From: Oryzias latipes
Taxonomy: Eukaryota > Chordata > Actinopteri > Beloniformes > Adrianichthyidae
NCBI RefSeq assembly: GCF_002234675.1
Contig: NC_019859.2
Coordinates: 1,317,740 to 1,381,739 of the forward strand
Direction: 5' to 3'
Length of the DNA: 64,000 bases
Part shown: piece by piece, positions 1 to 9,589 of the stretch
Position numbering within the stretch: position 1 is the stretch's first letter
Layout of the letters: every line of letters begins with the position of its first letter
Program-made: the position numbers and the translations under genes
The notes under the pieces: model-generated
Database searches by the model: none
What the model was told of the DNA's origin: nothing
What the model saw: only the letters and a program-made list of their open reading frames with translations

Positions 1-464
1 GGCTCCTCGCAGAAGCAGGGTCTTCTCTTGGGGCTGGCTCTCCAAGCGCCGATGAAAACGTGTCTGCTTGTGGTTTTTTCCCTGAAGGTTTGAGCCTCAG
101 AGACGGAGGTCGGCGTCTCGCCTGGAGGTCATGACCATGAATGACATCAACATGAAATGATTCCAAACAAATGTAGCAAACAGAAAGACTGAAAACAACC
201 AATCACACGTAGAAAAACACATTTAAAGTCCGTTTCTAACTAAACTGTTCTTTGGTTTTTTCAGTCAAATGATTCTATTTTTTTAAACACAAAACAAAAG
301 TTTGTTTTTTCTGCTTTAGACTCTGATTTAGGATGATAATAGCAGCTCTTATTTTTGGATCTAATGATTAAACGGGTCAGAGAGGAACCATAGCTGAGCG
401 TTTCAGGTTTCCAGACCTACGTGACCCCCCCAGCCTCGTCCGCATTGGAAGCTTCTAGACCAGG
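1..464. other. No gene seen; AT-rich non-coding DNA
   Basis: I see no exon, RNA gene or clear repeat unit here. It is ordinary AT-rich spacer leading into the small inverted repeat that precedes the retrotransposon. Confidence 0.5.
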
Positions 465-625
465 GGGGGTCCAGATCCAGCGCCGTCCTGCATGTTTACA
501 ACCGTCCCGCCATTGAAGCTCCTTATTGGCTGAACACGTCTGATCCAGGTAACCAGCAGCAGATGAGGCGGGGCTTCTGGAAAACCAGCCGGACGCCAGC
601 CCCCCAGGCCTGGATCTGGACCCCC
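465..625. repeat. Short dispersed repeat with 16-bp inverted ends, host of the LTR element
   Basis: The segment begins GGGGGTCCAGATCCAG (465-480) and ends with the exact reverse complement CTGGATCTGGACCCCC (610-625). The interior is GC-rich and looks like the non-autonomous repeats common in fish. The LTR retrotransposon inserted in the C-run that closes the right arm; sequence continuing with CCCCC then TGATG resumes at 5944. Confidence 0.5.
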
Positions 626-1111
626 TGTCATGATTAGCAAGCGTGGTCGACTCAGGTGCTGGAACCCGGAAGGAGGCTCGGCAGGCAGTGAGGTGAGAAT
701 AATGAGGTTTTTAATTAGAAAAGGTCAGGATGGACTTGAGCTCCAGTATCCTTCCAGATTGTCCAAGGAGAGGTTGGAGGGTATTGTTGGCAGCAACCGC
801 GTGATCCGAGACTGGGGTTGGAGAACGTCCGAGCGAGACGGCGAGAGGTGACCCGTGATCAGGTATGCTCCTCCGGTAAGCGAGGTCCTGGAATGAATGT
901 GGAGACAAAAGCAGATTAGTGGTAAGCAAGAGACAGGCAAGGGCCAGAATCTATGAGAGGCCAGGAGATGCACCATAGGAGTACAACGAACTAGCGTCGG
1001 TTACAGGTCCGTGGTCTCCTTAAGAGTCTGCTGGCTGATGAGGATGAGGAGGCGCAGCTGGAGGCATCAGGTGGAGCTGATGAGGAGGACCCGGCCGGGG
1101 GCACCGTGACA
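626..1111 (-). repeat. 3' LTR of the sushi-like element
   Basis: 486 bp, identical by eye to the 5' LTR with a constant offset of 4,832. A sense ATTAAA poly(A) signal is at 710-715. The pol frame runs through the polypurine tract into this LTR and stops at 991-993. Confidence 0.95.
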
Positions 1112-1812
1112 GTACCCCCCCTCCAACGACCGCCTCCAGGCGGAACAGGGCGGCGATCGGGGTTGGCCCGGAAGAAGTCGTCAACGAGGGAGGGATCCAA
1201 GATGAAGGAGCGCGGGACCCACGACCGCTCCTCCGGGCCATAACCCTCCCAGTCCACCAGGTACTGGTATCCACGACCCCGGCGCCGAACGTCCAAGACC
1301 CGGCTGGCGGTGTAGGCCGGGGCGCCATCGATGAGCCGGGCGGGTGGAGGGGAAGCGGACGGCGGGCAAAGGGAGCTTTGGTGGACAGGCTTGACTTGGG
1401 ACACATGAAATGAAGGATGGATTTTGAGGGCAGCAGGTAACTTGAGGCGGACACAGTTGGGGTTGATTACACGGTCGATGGGAAAAGGCCCGATGTAGCG
1501 GGGAGCCAATTTACGAGAGGTTGCCTGGAGAGGAATGTTCCTAGAAGAGAGCCACACCTGTTGCCCTGGCTGGTAAGAGGGACTCACCACTCGGTGACGA
1601 TTCGCGATCTGGCAGTTACTCTCTTTGGAACGCAGGAGAGCAGTCCGAGCCTGGTGCCAAACCTCCTGGCAGCGCTGGAGATGGAACTGCACGGAGGGCA
1701 CCGCCAGATCGAGCTCCTGGGTAGGGAACAAGGGTGGTGAGTAACCCAACGATGCCTCGAAAGGTGACATACCCGTCGCTGCCGAAGGATGGTTGTTGTG
1801 AGCGTATTCCAC
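991..1812 (-). pseudogene. Pol part 3: integrase C-terminus with chromodomain
   Basis: Same frame as part 2, after the stop at 1840. It has the integrase GPF-type segment ([14 protein letters not shown]) and then a chromodomain at about residues 168-222 of this piece, with [18 protein letters not shown] and [11 protein letters not shown]. Chromodomains bind histone tails and steer chromovirus insertion; this is family knowledge. The tail is Ser/Pro/Arg-rich and is encoded by the polypurine tract and 3' LTR U3; the stop codon (993-991) falls inside the 11-nt self-primer match. The first codon shown is GTG and is not a start. Confidence 0.88.
1112..1124 (-). promoter_or_regulatory. Polypurine tract (plus-strand primer)
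   Basis: Immediately before the 3' LTR the sense strand reads GGAGGGGGGGTAC followed by TGTCAC. A G-rich tract at this place is the expected second-strand primer for LTR elements. Confidence 0.8.
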
Positions 1813-1839
1813 CCATACGAGGTAATCCGACCAATCCCC

Positions 1840-2898
1840 TTAATTCTGGGCCACCAGGCAGCGTAGGGAAGCCTCAAGTTCTTGATTGGCCCTTTCGGCC
1901 TGGCCGTTAGATTGGGGATGATACCCCGACGAGAGGCTGACGGAGGCCCCGAGGGCGGAGCAAAAGGCCTTCCAGACTTGGGACGTGAACTGTGGACCCC
2001 GGTCAGACACGATGTCGGATGGTATGCCATGATGACGGAAAACAAAATTAATCAGGATCTGGGCTGTTTCGGTGGCTGTGGGCAGTTGAGAGAGGGGAAT
2101 GAAATGAGCAGATTTAGAAAAACGATCAATGATGGTAAAAATGACCGTGTAACCATGAGAAGGAGGCAGTCCAGTGACAAAATCAACGGCGATGTGTGAC
2201 CAGGGTCGGCTGGGCGTAGACAGAGGATGGAGATGACCAGCAGGAGGTGAGTTGGATGACTTGGCCCTGGCACAGGTGGTACAGGCAGAGACGTATTCGC
2301 GTACGTCGCTTTCCATGGAAGGCCAGAAGAAACGGCGTTTAAGGAGCATGAGGGTGCGGCGAACCCCACCGTGGCAAGCGATCTTAGACGAATGGCCCCA
2401 GGTGATGACATCAGACCTGAGCCTATCGGGTACAAACAGGGTACCAGGCGGGCAGTTAGTATTATCGGGTTTCTCACCTTGGGCCTGTTGCACTCTCGCT
2501 TCTATGTCCCACGTGAGGTTGCCCACAAATAGAGAGTCCGGAATAATGGGTGGTGTAGCAGATCCGTCGGTGGTGCTGTATTTTCGGGACAGGGCATCGG
2601 GTTTGCCGTTTTTGCTGCCTGGACGATAGGTGATGGTAAAATTAAACCTGTCGAAAAACAGACACCAACGGGCCTGTCTGGAGTTGAGTCTCTTGGCTGA
2701 ACGGAGGTAGGCCAGGTTCTTGTGGTCAGTCCACACAATAAACGGTTGTTCTGCCCCCTCCAACCAATGTCTCCATTCCTCCAGTGCCAGCTTGATGGCC
2801 AGTAGCTCCCGGTTGCCGACGTCGTAATTACGCTCAGCAGGATTGAGTTTTCTTGAAAAAAAAGGCACAGGGTTTGAGTTTGCCGGAAGGTGATTCAC
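1840..2898 (-). pseudogene. Pol part 2: RNase H and integrase core
   Basis: Continuation of pol after the homopolymer frameshift; the first codons up to about 2863 are out of register with the true protein. RNase H continues with [14 protein letters not shown] (Glu 31) and IVWTDHKNL (Asp 58). The integrase follows: an HHCC zinc-binding domain (His in SKIACHGG, Cys pair in SACTTCARA), and the DDE core with [18 protein letters not shown] and [11 protein letters not shown]. It would insert the cDNA into chromosomes. The frame ends in TAA at 1842-1840, where related elements read on into the integrase C-terminus, so this stop is a lesion. Confidence 0.9.
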
Positions 2899-4516
2899 GC
2901 TGGGATAACACAGCCCCTACCCCAGAGTCCGAGGCGTCTACTTCAACAATAAATTGCTTGTGAGGATCAGGTTGAATGAGGATGGGGGCTGAAGTAAACA
3001 GTTCTTTAAGTTCATGGAAGGCAGAGTCAGCAGCGTTGTTCCAAACATAGGGAACCTTGATGGAGGTAAGCTGAGTGAGTGGGGCTGCGATGCTACTATA
3101 ATTTCTTATGAATCTCCTATAAAAGTTGGCGAAACCCAGAAACTGTTGTAGTTTTTTGCGAGACTGGGGAACTTCCCACTCAGACACGGCTCGTAGTTTT
3201 GAAGGGTCTGGTTTGATTTGGCCAGCCTCGAGAATGTAACCTAAAAACGCTACAGAATCGACATGGAACTCGCATTTTTCGGATTTAACAAAAAGCTTGT
3301 TCTCCAATAAACGCTCGAGGACAAGCCAGACGTGATGACGATGTTCAACTGGGTTATTGGAGTAGATGAGGATATCATCCAGATAGATGAAGACGAAGCG
3401 GTTAAGAAAGTCCCGCAGGACGTCGTTTACGAGCCGTTGGAAGATGGCAGGGGCGTTGGTGAGACCAAAGGGCATGACTAAGTATTCATAGTGTCCGAGA
3501 GGGGTATTAAAGGCGGTTTTCCACTCGTCCCCCTCTCGAACCCTAACGAGATGGTATGCGTTACGCAGATCTAGTTTCGTGAAAATGTTGGCTACCTGGA
3601 CGGAGTCGAAGACGGAAGAAATAAGGGGAAGAGAGTATTTATCCTTTACCGTTATTTGGTTTAGCTCTCGGTAGTCAATACAGGGTCTGAGGGTCTTATC
3701 CTTTTTCTCAACGAAGAAAAATCCCGCTCCAACAGGAGACGTGGAAGGGCGGATGTGACCGAGAGAGAGCGCCTCCTGAATGTAACTCTCCATGGAGAGT
3801 TTCTCAGGTCCAGACAGATTAAATAACCTACCCTTGGGAAGGGGGGCTCCACTGAGGAGTTCAATGGCGCAGTCATAAGGCCTATGAGGTGGTAAAGCAC
3901 AGGCCTTAGACTTACTGAACACGGTCTTGAGGTCATGATAACAGGATGGAACCTTAGACAAGTCAACATCCTCCTGTTCTGGGAATTTGGCAGCGCCTGA
4001 GGTGGGAAGAGCAGAATGTAAACAATTAGCCATGCAGAAGGTACTCCAGTTAACTACCCGGGATTTAGACCAGTCTATTTGGGGATTATGTTGGCGCAAC
4101 CAGGAAAACCCTAAGATAACCGGGGTTTGAGGAGAGTCGGTAATAAAGAACTGATGGTACTCGCGGTGATTACCGGACGAAATCAGCTGAATAGGTTCCG
4201 TACGTTGAGTGATTTTTGAGAGTAATTTACCCCCCAAACCGGCAGCCTTAACGGGAGTGATTAGAGCTTCAACCGGTAGTTGAAGTTGACGAACGAGATT
4301 AGAGTCTATGAGGCTGTGTTCAGCTCCAGAGTCAATTAAGGCATTACATTCATGGACATGATTCAGACATGAAAACTTGACAGGCATGAACAGGAAAGGC
4401 TCTGTGGTCTTTTCCGACAGGTCCCCTCGCGACCTGTCGCTTAGCGAGGGGTTCGGGAGTTTAAACGGATGGGACAATGTGAAACAGTGTGGCTGGCATC
4501 TCCGCAATAAAAACAT
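2834..4516 (-). pseudogene. Pol part 1: protease, reverse transcriptase, start of RNase H
   Basis: Pol, entered by -1 frameshift from gag near 4459; the ATG at 4516 is probably not used. Counting from it: aspartic protease with [12 protein letters not shown] (DSG at 62-64), then reverse transcriptase with the TKLDLRNAY motif (Asp 316), MPFGLTNAP (348-356) and the catalytic [11 protein letters not shown] (YLDD 378-381), then RNase H starting at VEVDASDSG (Asp near 527). The enzyme would copy element RNA into DNA in cytoplasmic particles. The frame breaks in a run of eight A on the plus strand (2856-2863): the domain continues one frame over in the next piece. The break could be a real mutation or a homopolymer miscall. 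Confidence 0.9.
4415..4465 (-). promoter_or_regulatory. Programmed -1 ribosomal frameshift site, gag to pol
   Basis: On the sense strand the heptamer T TTA AAC (4465-4459) sits in the gag zero frame, the canonical X XXY YYZ pattern. After a 7-nt spacer comes an 8-bp stem, CCCCTCGC (4451-4444) with GCGAGGGG (4430-4423). Overlapping it, CGACAGGTC (4439-4431) can pair over 9 bp with GACCTGTCG (4423-4415). The two stems can form alternative hairpins or, with some opening, an H-type pseudoknot; a fully paired knot would leave no third loop. Reading -1 after AAC enters the pol frame and avoids the gag stop at 4443. Confidence 0.85.
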
Positions 4517-5463
4517 AATCCCTCGTTGCGGCGTTTATGCCTTTCAGCAGGAGAGAGTTTCGAATGTCCTATCTGCATGGGTTCGTCAGTGAAGCTGCTA
4601 GAGGCGTCAGCGCCAGCGGTCGTAGGATGGTGAACCTGAAAGGAACGGTGAGGAACGTCAGAGGAAGGCCGGCGTGTGGTTAAACTCCGTTCTGCCTGGC
4701 GCTCACGGAGCCGTATGTCAGAGCGGAGCGCGGCGGTCACAAGTTCCTCAAAAGTATCCGCTTCGGGTTGGGTACATAAGTGATCTTTGATTTTGTCATT
4801 CAGGGATTGATAGAAAACACCCTTGAGGGCAATGTCCGGCCAGCCCGCTTCAACCGCCAAAATCCGGAAGTCTATAATGTGGTCGCTCACCGGACGGTTA
4901 CGCTGCTTAAGGCTGAGTAACCGCCGGGTCGCTTCCTCCTGTTTGCGTGGTTGGTCAAAAACTAGTTGAAATTCACCTATGAAGCGGTCAAAGGGGAGAT
5001 GTGAGAGTGGATGGGTGGCCAAAAAGGCCTGGGCCCACTGAAGAGCTTTGCTGCGGAGGGAATTGACAACTAAGGAAATCTTGCTCTGATCTGAATGATA
5101 ATACCGGGGTGCTTGTTGAAAGAGCAGTCGGCACTGTAATAGGAAACCACCGCATGTTTCTACGTCACCGTGAAAAGGTTCCGGCTGCGACCGGATGTTT
5201 TCCTCCGGGGAGACGGAAGTGACGGTGGTGATGTCATCCGAAGCGGGAGGTGTAGCAGCGGCGATGGGGCTAGAAGCTTGGGCCGAAAATCCGGCTAGGG
5301 TGTGCGTGATGCTGTCCAGGCGGCGGAATAACTCCTGTTGAGCAGCGGACATTTGTGAGAGGGCATCAGACTGACGACTGAGCAACATACCTTGTTGAGC
5401 GATGGCAAGGCGGAGTCCCTCCGGGTCAGCTGAGTCGGAGGAATGGCTAGTTCGTTCTGTCAT
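4441..5463 (-). CDS. Gag of the sushi-like retrotransposon
   Basis: A 340-residue structural protein that would form the particle packaging the element's RNA. I take ATG at 5463-5461 as start, which lies in the last six bases of the 5' LTR; an upstream TTG in frame is unlikely. The N-terminal third is helical and Gln/Ser-rich (residues about 18-60), the middle holds the usual gag core (about 95-240), and near the C-terminus is a single nucleic-acid-binding CCHC knuckle, [14 protein letters not shown], with the spacing C-x2-C-x4-H-x4-C. The frame is intact. It ends at TAA (4443-4441), seven codons after the TTTAAAC slippery heptamer; pol lies in the -1 frame and overlaps this end. Confidence 0.9.
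   Translation of the reverse strand: MTERTSHSSDSADPEGLRLAIAQQGMLLSRQSDALSQMSAAQQELFRRLDSITHTLAGFSAQASSPIAAATPPASDDITTVTSVSPEENIRSQPEPFHGDVETCGGFLLQCRLLFQQAPRYYHSDQSKISLVVNSLRSKALQWAQAFLATHPLSHLPFDRFIGEFQLVFDQPRKQEEATRRLLSLKQRNRPVSDHIIDFRILAVEAGWPDIALKGVFYQSLNDKIKDHLCTQPEADTFEELVTAALRSDIRLRERQAERSLTTRRPSSDVPHRSFQVHHPTTAGADASSSFTDEPMQIGHSKLSPAERHKRRNEGLCFYCGDASHTVSHCPIRLNSRTPR
5446..5456 (-). promoter_or_regulatory. Putative self-primed primer binding site
   Basis: One base after the 5' LTR the sense strand reads AACGAACTAGC. The same 11 bases occur on the opposite strand inside the LTR (5817-5827 and 985-995), so a transcript starting near 5827 would begin GCUAGUUCGUU and pair with this site over exactly 11 nt, with mismatches on both sides. 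No usual tRNA primer site is visible. Tf1 of fission yeast primes reverse transcription with the first 11 nt of its own RNA; the same is inferred here. Confidence 0.7.
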
Positions 5464-5943
5464 GATTAGCAAGCGTGGTCGACTCAGGTGCTGGAACCCG
5501 GAAGGAGGCTCGGCAGGCAGTGAGGTGAGAATAATGAGGTTTTTAATTAGAAAAGGTCAGGATGGACTTGAGCTCCAGTATCCTTCCAGATTGTCCAAGG
5601 AGAGGTTGGAGGGTATTGTTGGCAGCAACCGCGTGATCCGAGACTGGGGTTGGAGAACGTCCGAGCGAGACGGCGAGAGGTGACCCGTGATCAGGTATGC
5701 TCCTCCGGTAAGCGAGGTCCTGGAATGAATGTGGAGACAAAAGCAGATTAGTGGTAAGCAAGAGACAGGCAAGGGCCAGAATCTATGAGAGGCCAGGAGA
5801 TGCACCATAGGAGTACAACGAACTAGCGTCGGTTACAGGTCCGTGGTCTCCTTAAGAGTCTGCTGGCTGATGAGGATGAGGAGGCGCAGCTGGAGGCATC
5901 AGGTGGAGCTGATGAGGAGGACCCGGCCGGGGGCACCGTGACA
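5458..5943 (-). repeat. 5' LTR of the sushi-like element
   Basis: 486 bp, TG...CA ends on the sense (minus) strand. It should carry the promoter; a TTAAG-like weak TATA lies about 25 nt upstream of the presumed start near 5827. A sense ATTAAA poly(A) signal is at 5542-5547. The final six sense bases ATGACA hold the gag start codon. Identical by eye to 626-1111. Confidence 0.95.
5817..5827 (-). promoter_or_regulatory. Putative transcript 5' end / self-primer within the LTR
   Basis: The sense strand reads GCTAGTTCGTT from 5827 downwards, the exact complement of the primer binding site at 5446-5456. If self-priming holds, the transcription start and the U3/R boundary lie at or next to 5827 (995 in the 3' LTR). 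The start itself is inferred. Confidence 0.55.
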
Positions 5944-6595
5944 CCCCCCCTGATGAAGATTCATCCGTTAGTTTCATCCATCTGTGTCTAAACCTTAAAG
6001 GTAAAAAGTTTATTCTTAAATCTAAAATGTTTTCATCGGTTTTAAAGCTTTATTGAAAAGAGGAAAAGTACAAACGAATGAGAAAGCTCTGAAATATTCT
6101 ACTCCAGTCACCGTCCTGTAAAACAAATATTTACTCTGTAAGTACTCGAGTATTCATGTTACTGATGAAAAAACGACCGGAGTACTTGTTGCAGCATAAA
6201 TATGTTTATTTAAAATAGGTTATTTGCAGAAATAGGAACAGTTTCTGAATGAACAGTTCAAATGAAAGGTCATCAAAAACACTTCCTGCTCCTAATGTCC
6301 ACAAAAATGAACATTTTAAAAATAATTCTTCTGTCAAAGAAATGAAAATGTTATTTTCTGTGGACAGAAGCTGACAAAAAACTCCAAATGTTTGTGAATT
6401 CATGTTTTTTTTATTCAGGTCTTTTTCAGAATTAACCTGGAATATTACTTGAGCTTCAATAAAATAAATAATATAAACCATAAAACAAAGTTCAGTAGAA
6501 AAATATTTCCAGTTTGTCTGTAAGAGACTCACCTGAACCGACAGAAACGAGGCTTCAAACTTCTTTCCATGTTTGTTACTGAGAAACAAAGACTT
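5944..6595. other. No gene seen; AT-rich spacer
   Basis: Plain AT-rich sequence between the retrotransposon target duplication and the GGAT array. No exon or recognisable element is visible. Confidence 0.5.
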
Positions 6596-6600
6596 TAGAC

Positions 6601-7548
6601 CGGATGATGGATGGATGATGGATGGATGGATGATGGATGGATGGATGGATGGATGGATGATGGATGGATGATGGATGGATGCATGGATGGATGATGGATG
6701 GATGGATGATGGATGGATGGATGATGGATGGATGGATGGATGGATGATGGATAGATGATGGATGGATGCATGGATGGATGATGGATGGATGATGGATGGA
6801 TGATGGATGGATGATGGATGGATGATGGATGGATGCATGGATGGATGATGGATGGATGATGGATGGATGCATGGATGGAGGATGGATGGATGGATGATGG
6901 ATGGATGGATGATGGATGGATGATGGATGGATGGATGATGGATGGATGGATGATGGATGGATGATGGATGGATGCATGGATGGATGATGGATGGATGGAT
7001 GGATGGATGATGGATGATGGATGGATGATGGATGGATGCATGGATGAGTGGATGAGTGGATGGATGGATGGATGGATGAATGGATGGATGGATGGATGAT
7101 GGATGGATGGATGATGGATGGATGATGGATGGATGATGGATGGATGGATGATGGATGGATGGATGATGGATGGATGATGGATGGATGCATGGATGGATGA
7201 TGGATGGATGCATGGATGGATGATGGATGGATGGATGATGGATGGATGGATGGATGATGGATGGATGGATGGATGGATGGATGATGGATGGATGATGGAT
7301 GGATGCATGGATGGATGATGGATGGATGATGGATGGATGATGGATGGATGGATGGATGGATGATGGATGGATGATGGATGGATGATGGATGGATGCATGG
7401 ATGGATGATGGATGGATGCATGGATGGATGATGGATGATGGATGGATAGATGGATGGATGGATGGATGGATGGATGCATGGATGGATGATGGATGGATGG
7501 ATGGATGGATGATGGATGGATGATGGATGGATGGATGATGGATGGATG
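6601..7548. repeat. GGAT-type tandem array, about 950 bp
   Basis: Tandem GGAT units broken regularly into GGATGGATGAT and GGATGGATGCAT variants, giving an irregular 11-15 bp higher-order pattern. The array is open in several frames on both strands as Ile-His-Pro-Ser repeats, which reflects the missing stop codons and not a gene. Confidence 0.95.
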
Positions 7549-7551
7549 CTC

Positions 7552-9480
7552 TCCTCTCCTCTCCTCCGTCCCTCCAGTTCCCTTCAGGCCTCCTGTTTGT
7601 TTTCTTCAGGTGTGTTTCTGAAACGTAACCAGACCCCTCTAGTAACAGGACGGTCTCGACCGGCGAGGCCACGCCCCCGTCTGGAGGCCCCGCGGCAGCA
7701 GAGCTGAAGCGTGGGGCGCCGCTCTGCTCCTGTTCCTCTGTTTGGGACTCACCTGTGGCTGCAGCTCACCTGGATGCAGGTAAATGCAGAAACATGCCGA
7801 CAGTTCTGTCCCTTCAGGACTGAAGGACTGATGAAGAGGAGTCTGTGGACAGGTGAGTCACACCGCAGTGAGGTCAGGTCCCTCCTGTAAACAAACCTCT
7901 CAGGTGTTTTGTTGACTAACAATGGTGCCGCTGGACTTCCTGTTGCGCCTCGTGACGTTTATTCTCCATGTCAGCATCGCTGCAGCTTAGCTTCCAGAGT
8001 TCACTTCAAACTGGAAAAGTGCTGACTGGACATTTTTCTGCAGACTCCTGGCAACTTAAACACCTTAAATGGTTGAATCATTTTTCCGTTTTGTCCACAA
8101 ACCTTCTTGTCCTTCAGGACCCACAGCTGCGTCTGCCTGAAAAAAGTAAACTGCATTCACTGCAAAAATCTTTAACGAGAAACGAACCGACTTCAACTGC
8201 CTCAAAAAGTGTCCGTTATTAGTTTTGTAAAATTCTGTTTTCTTTTCTTTTGTTTTCTTTTCTTTAACTTAGGAAGTTGGTCGGATGGCAGAAGGATTCA
8301 GGAGAAACAGGAAACCTCAACGATGCTTCAGAGAATGTTCCGGGTTTTCATTTCTGCTCATTTGTCACAGAAACTTTGCTTTTGTTCGTCTGACTTTGTG
8401 GCGTCAGATTCAAAGCCCAACAGAACTCCTGCTTCTGAACAGAACAGCAAACACAAGGCGGTTCTGAACGACGATCTGCTCTCGGACCTCAGGGGTCCCC
8501 CCCCCATATCTGTCCCACCTGCAGCAGATGATCAAAGAGTTCTCCTCCTGAAACTGTCTGACGTAAACCTTCATCTCAAAGAAATCCATCTGAGGGAAAT
8601 TCAGGCGCAGAACTAAAGTCACGGATGTGGAAATTCTCAGTTTCTGTGTCTCCATGAATGTCTGTCACATCCACAAACCAGGAGAGCCTCCACAGGAGCT
8701 GAGTCCAGAAACGGATCCAGGAGGTCGAAAAGGAAGCGGGAGAAGATGGAGAGCAGGTCGGGACTTGCTGGACTCGGGTCAGAGGTCGCACTCCAGCGAT
8801 CAGACAAACATGGAGGAGAAAGAAAGACAAGAACACAGAGAAACGTTCCGGACAAACGTTCTGGGAGGAGTGGATCCCGATTCTTCTGGATTCAAACAGG
8901 AAAACATCAGAGCTATGGTCAGACACGGCGGTGGGAGGGGGATGGTCTGGGAGGAGAACGTCCACGGTTCGAGGACTCTGGCTCAAAAGCACTTGGGTTC
9001 AGCAGAGGGTTGGTGGAGATGCTGTTCTGCAGCGGCGTTCCCCTCGCCCCCCCCTCCCTGCAGTCCTCACAAACGGTTGTTTGCGGGGAGGGGGGGTTGG
9101 GCTGGAAGAACCAGTCCAACAGTTTCCAGAACCGTTTTCTCACAGAACCTCTGGTGAGATCCAGGAAATCCTTCTTCCTTTATGGATGAGAATCTGATTT
9201 CCGCTCTGAGTCTGGTTTCAGTGTAAAAGCCTGTCGGATCAGGTTTCCTCCCAGCATCAGCATCCATGTTGGCGTTTCCATGACAACGTTTTCCTTTTTT
9301 GGTCTGAGGCCTCAGATGAACTCGTTTTCATAGGAATCTTTTATTTTGTAAAGGAAGCGGGTTTTTCCTTTTATTTTGAAAGTCATGAACGAGTCATGGA
9401 ACGCATGCTCTGGCCCTTCGGGGGCGCCCGTGGGCGTGGGAGAGTCCTCAAATCCGAGCCATATATTCAGGTGAAGCTGG
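7552..9480. other. No gene recognised
   Basis: Mixed-composition non-coding DNA. Several frames of 130-180 codons exist (for example 8627-9157 plus) but show low-complexity, no family match and no splice logic. Confidence 0.45.
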
Positions 9481-9494
9481 CTGTCAGGCATCCG

Positions 9495-9585
9495 TGACCG
9501 CTCTTCCAGCTGGAGCGGGACTCGAACCCACGATCCTAATGATTTTCAGTGAGGCGCACACACAGACGCGCCACAATTTATGCGT
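9495..9585 (-). other. tRNA-like fragment (T-arm and anticodon-arm-like)
   Basis: On the minus strand a perfect tRNA T-arm and B-box appears (GTGGGTTCGAGTCCCGC, stem of five pairs with one wobble), preceded by CACTGAAAATCATTAG, which looks like an anticodon arm with GAA, and TGTGGCGCG, like an A-box start. No 7-bp acceptor stem closes it, so it is more likely a decayed tRNA or SINE head than an active tRNA gene. Confidence 0.35.
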
Positions 9586-9589
9586 GTTA

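Larger units (their letters stand above)
626..5943 (-). mobile_element. Tf1/sushi-group Ty3/gypsy (chromovirus) LTR retrotransposon, full length, pol broken
   Basis: A 5,318-bp element transcribed leftwards. It has two 486-bp LTRs beginning TGTCA and ending TGACA, flanked by a 5-bp direct repeat CCCCC (621-625 and 5944-5948). The internal region of 4,346 bp codes for gag (with CCHC knuckle) and pol in the order protease, reverse transcriptase, RNase H, integrase, chromodomain. That order, the chromodomain and the GGAGGGGGGG polypurine tract beside the 3' LTR place it in the vertebrate Tf1/sushi chromoviruses. No env-like reading frame is present. By eye the LTRs show no difference, so insertion is recent. 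Pol carries a +1 homopolymer frameshift (2856-2863) and an in-frame stop (1840-1842), so this copy is probably not autonomous. Confidence 0.95.

Noticed and set aside
630-851. Small frames repeated in both LTRs
   Set aside because: They are antisense to the element and lie wholly in LTR DNA; nothing suggests a protein.
6206-7672. Very long open frames of Ile-His-Pro-Ser on the minus strand
   Set aside because: They are produced by the GGAT array, which makes no stop codons; several frames are open at once.
8627-9189. Overlapping 147-176 codon plus-strand frames
   Set aside because: Several frames on both strands are open over the same GC-rich stretch, with no conserved domain.
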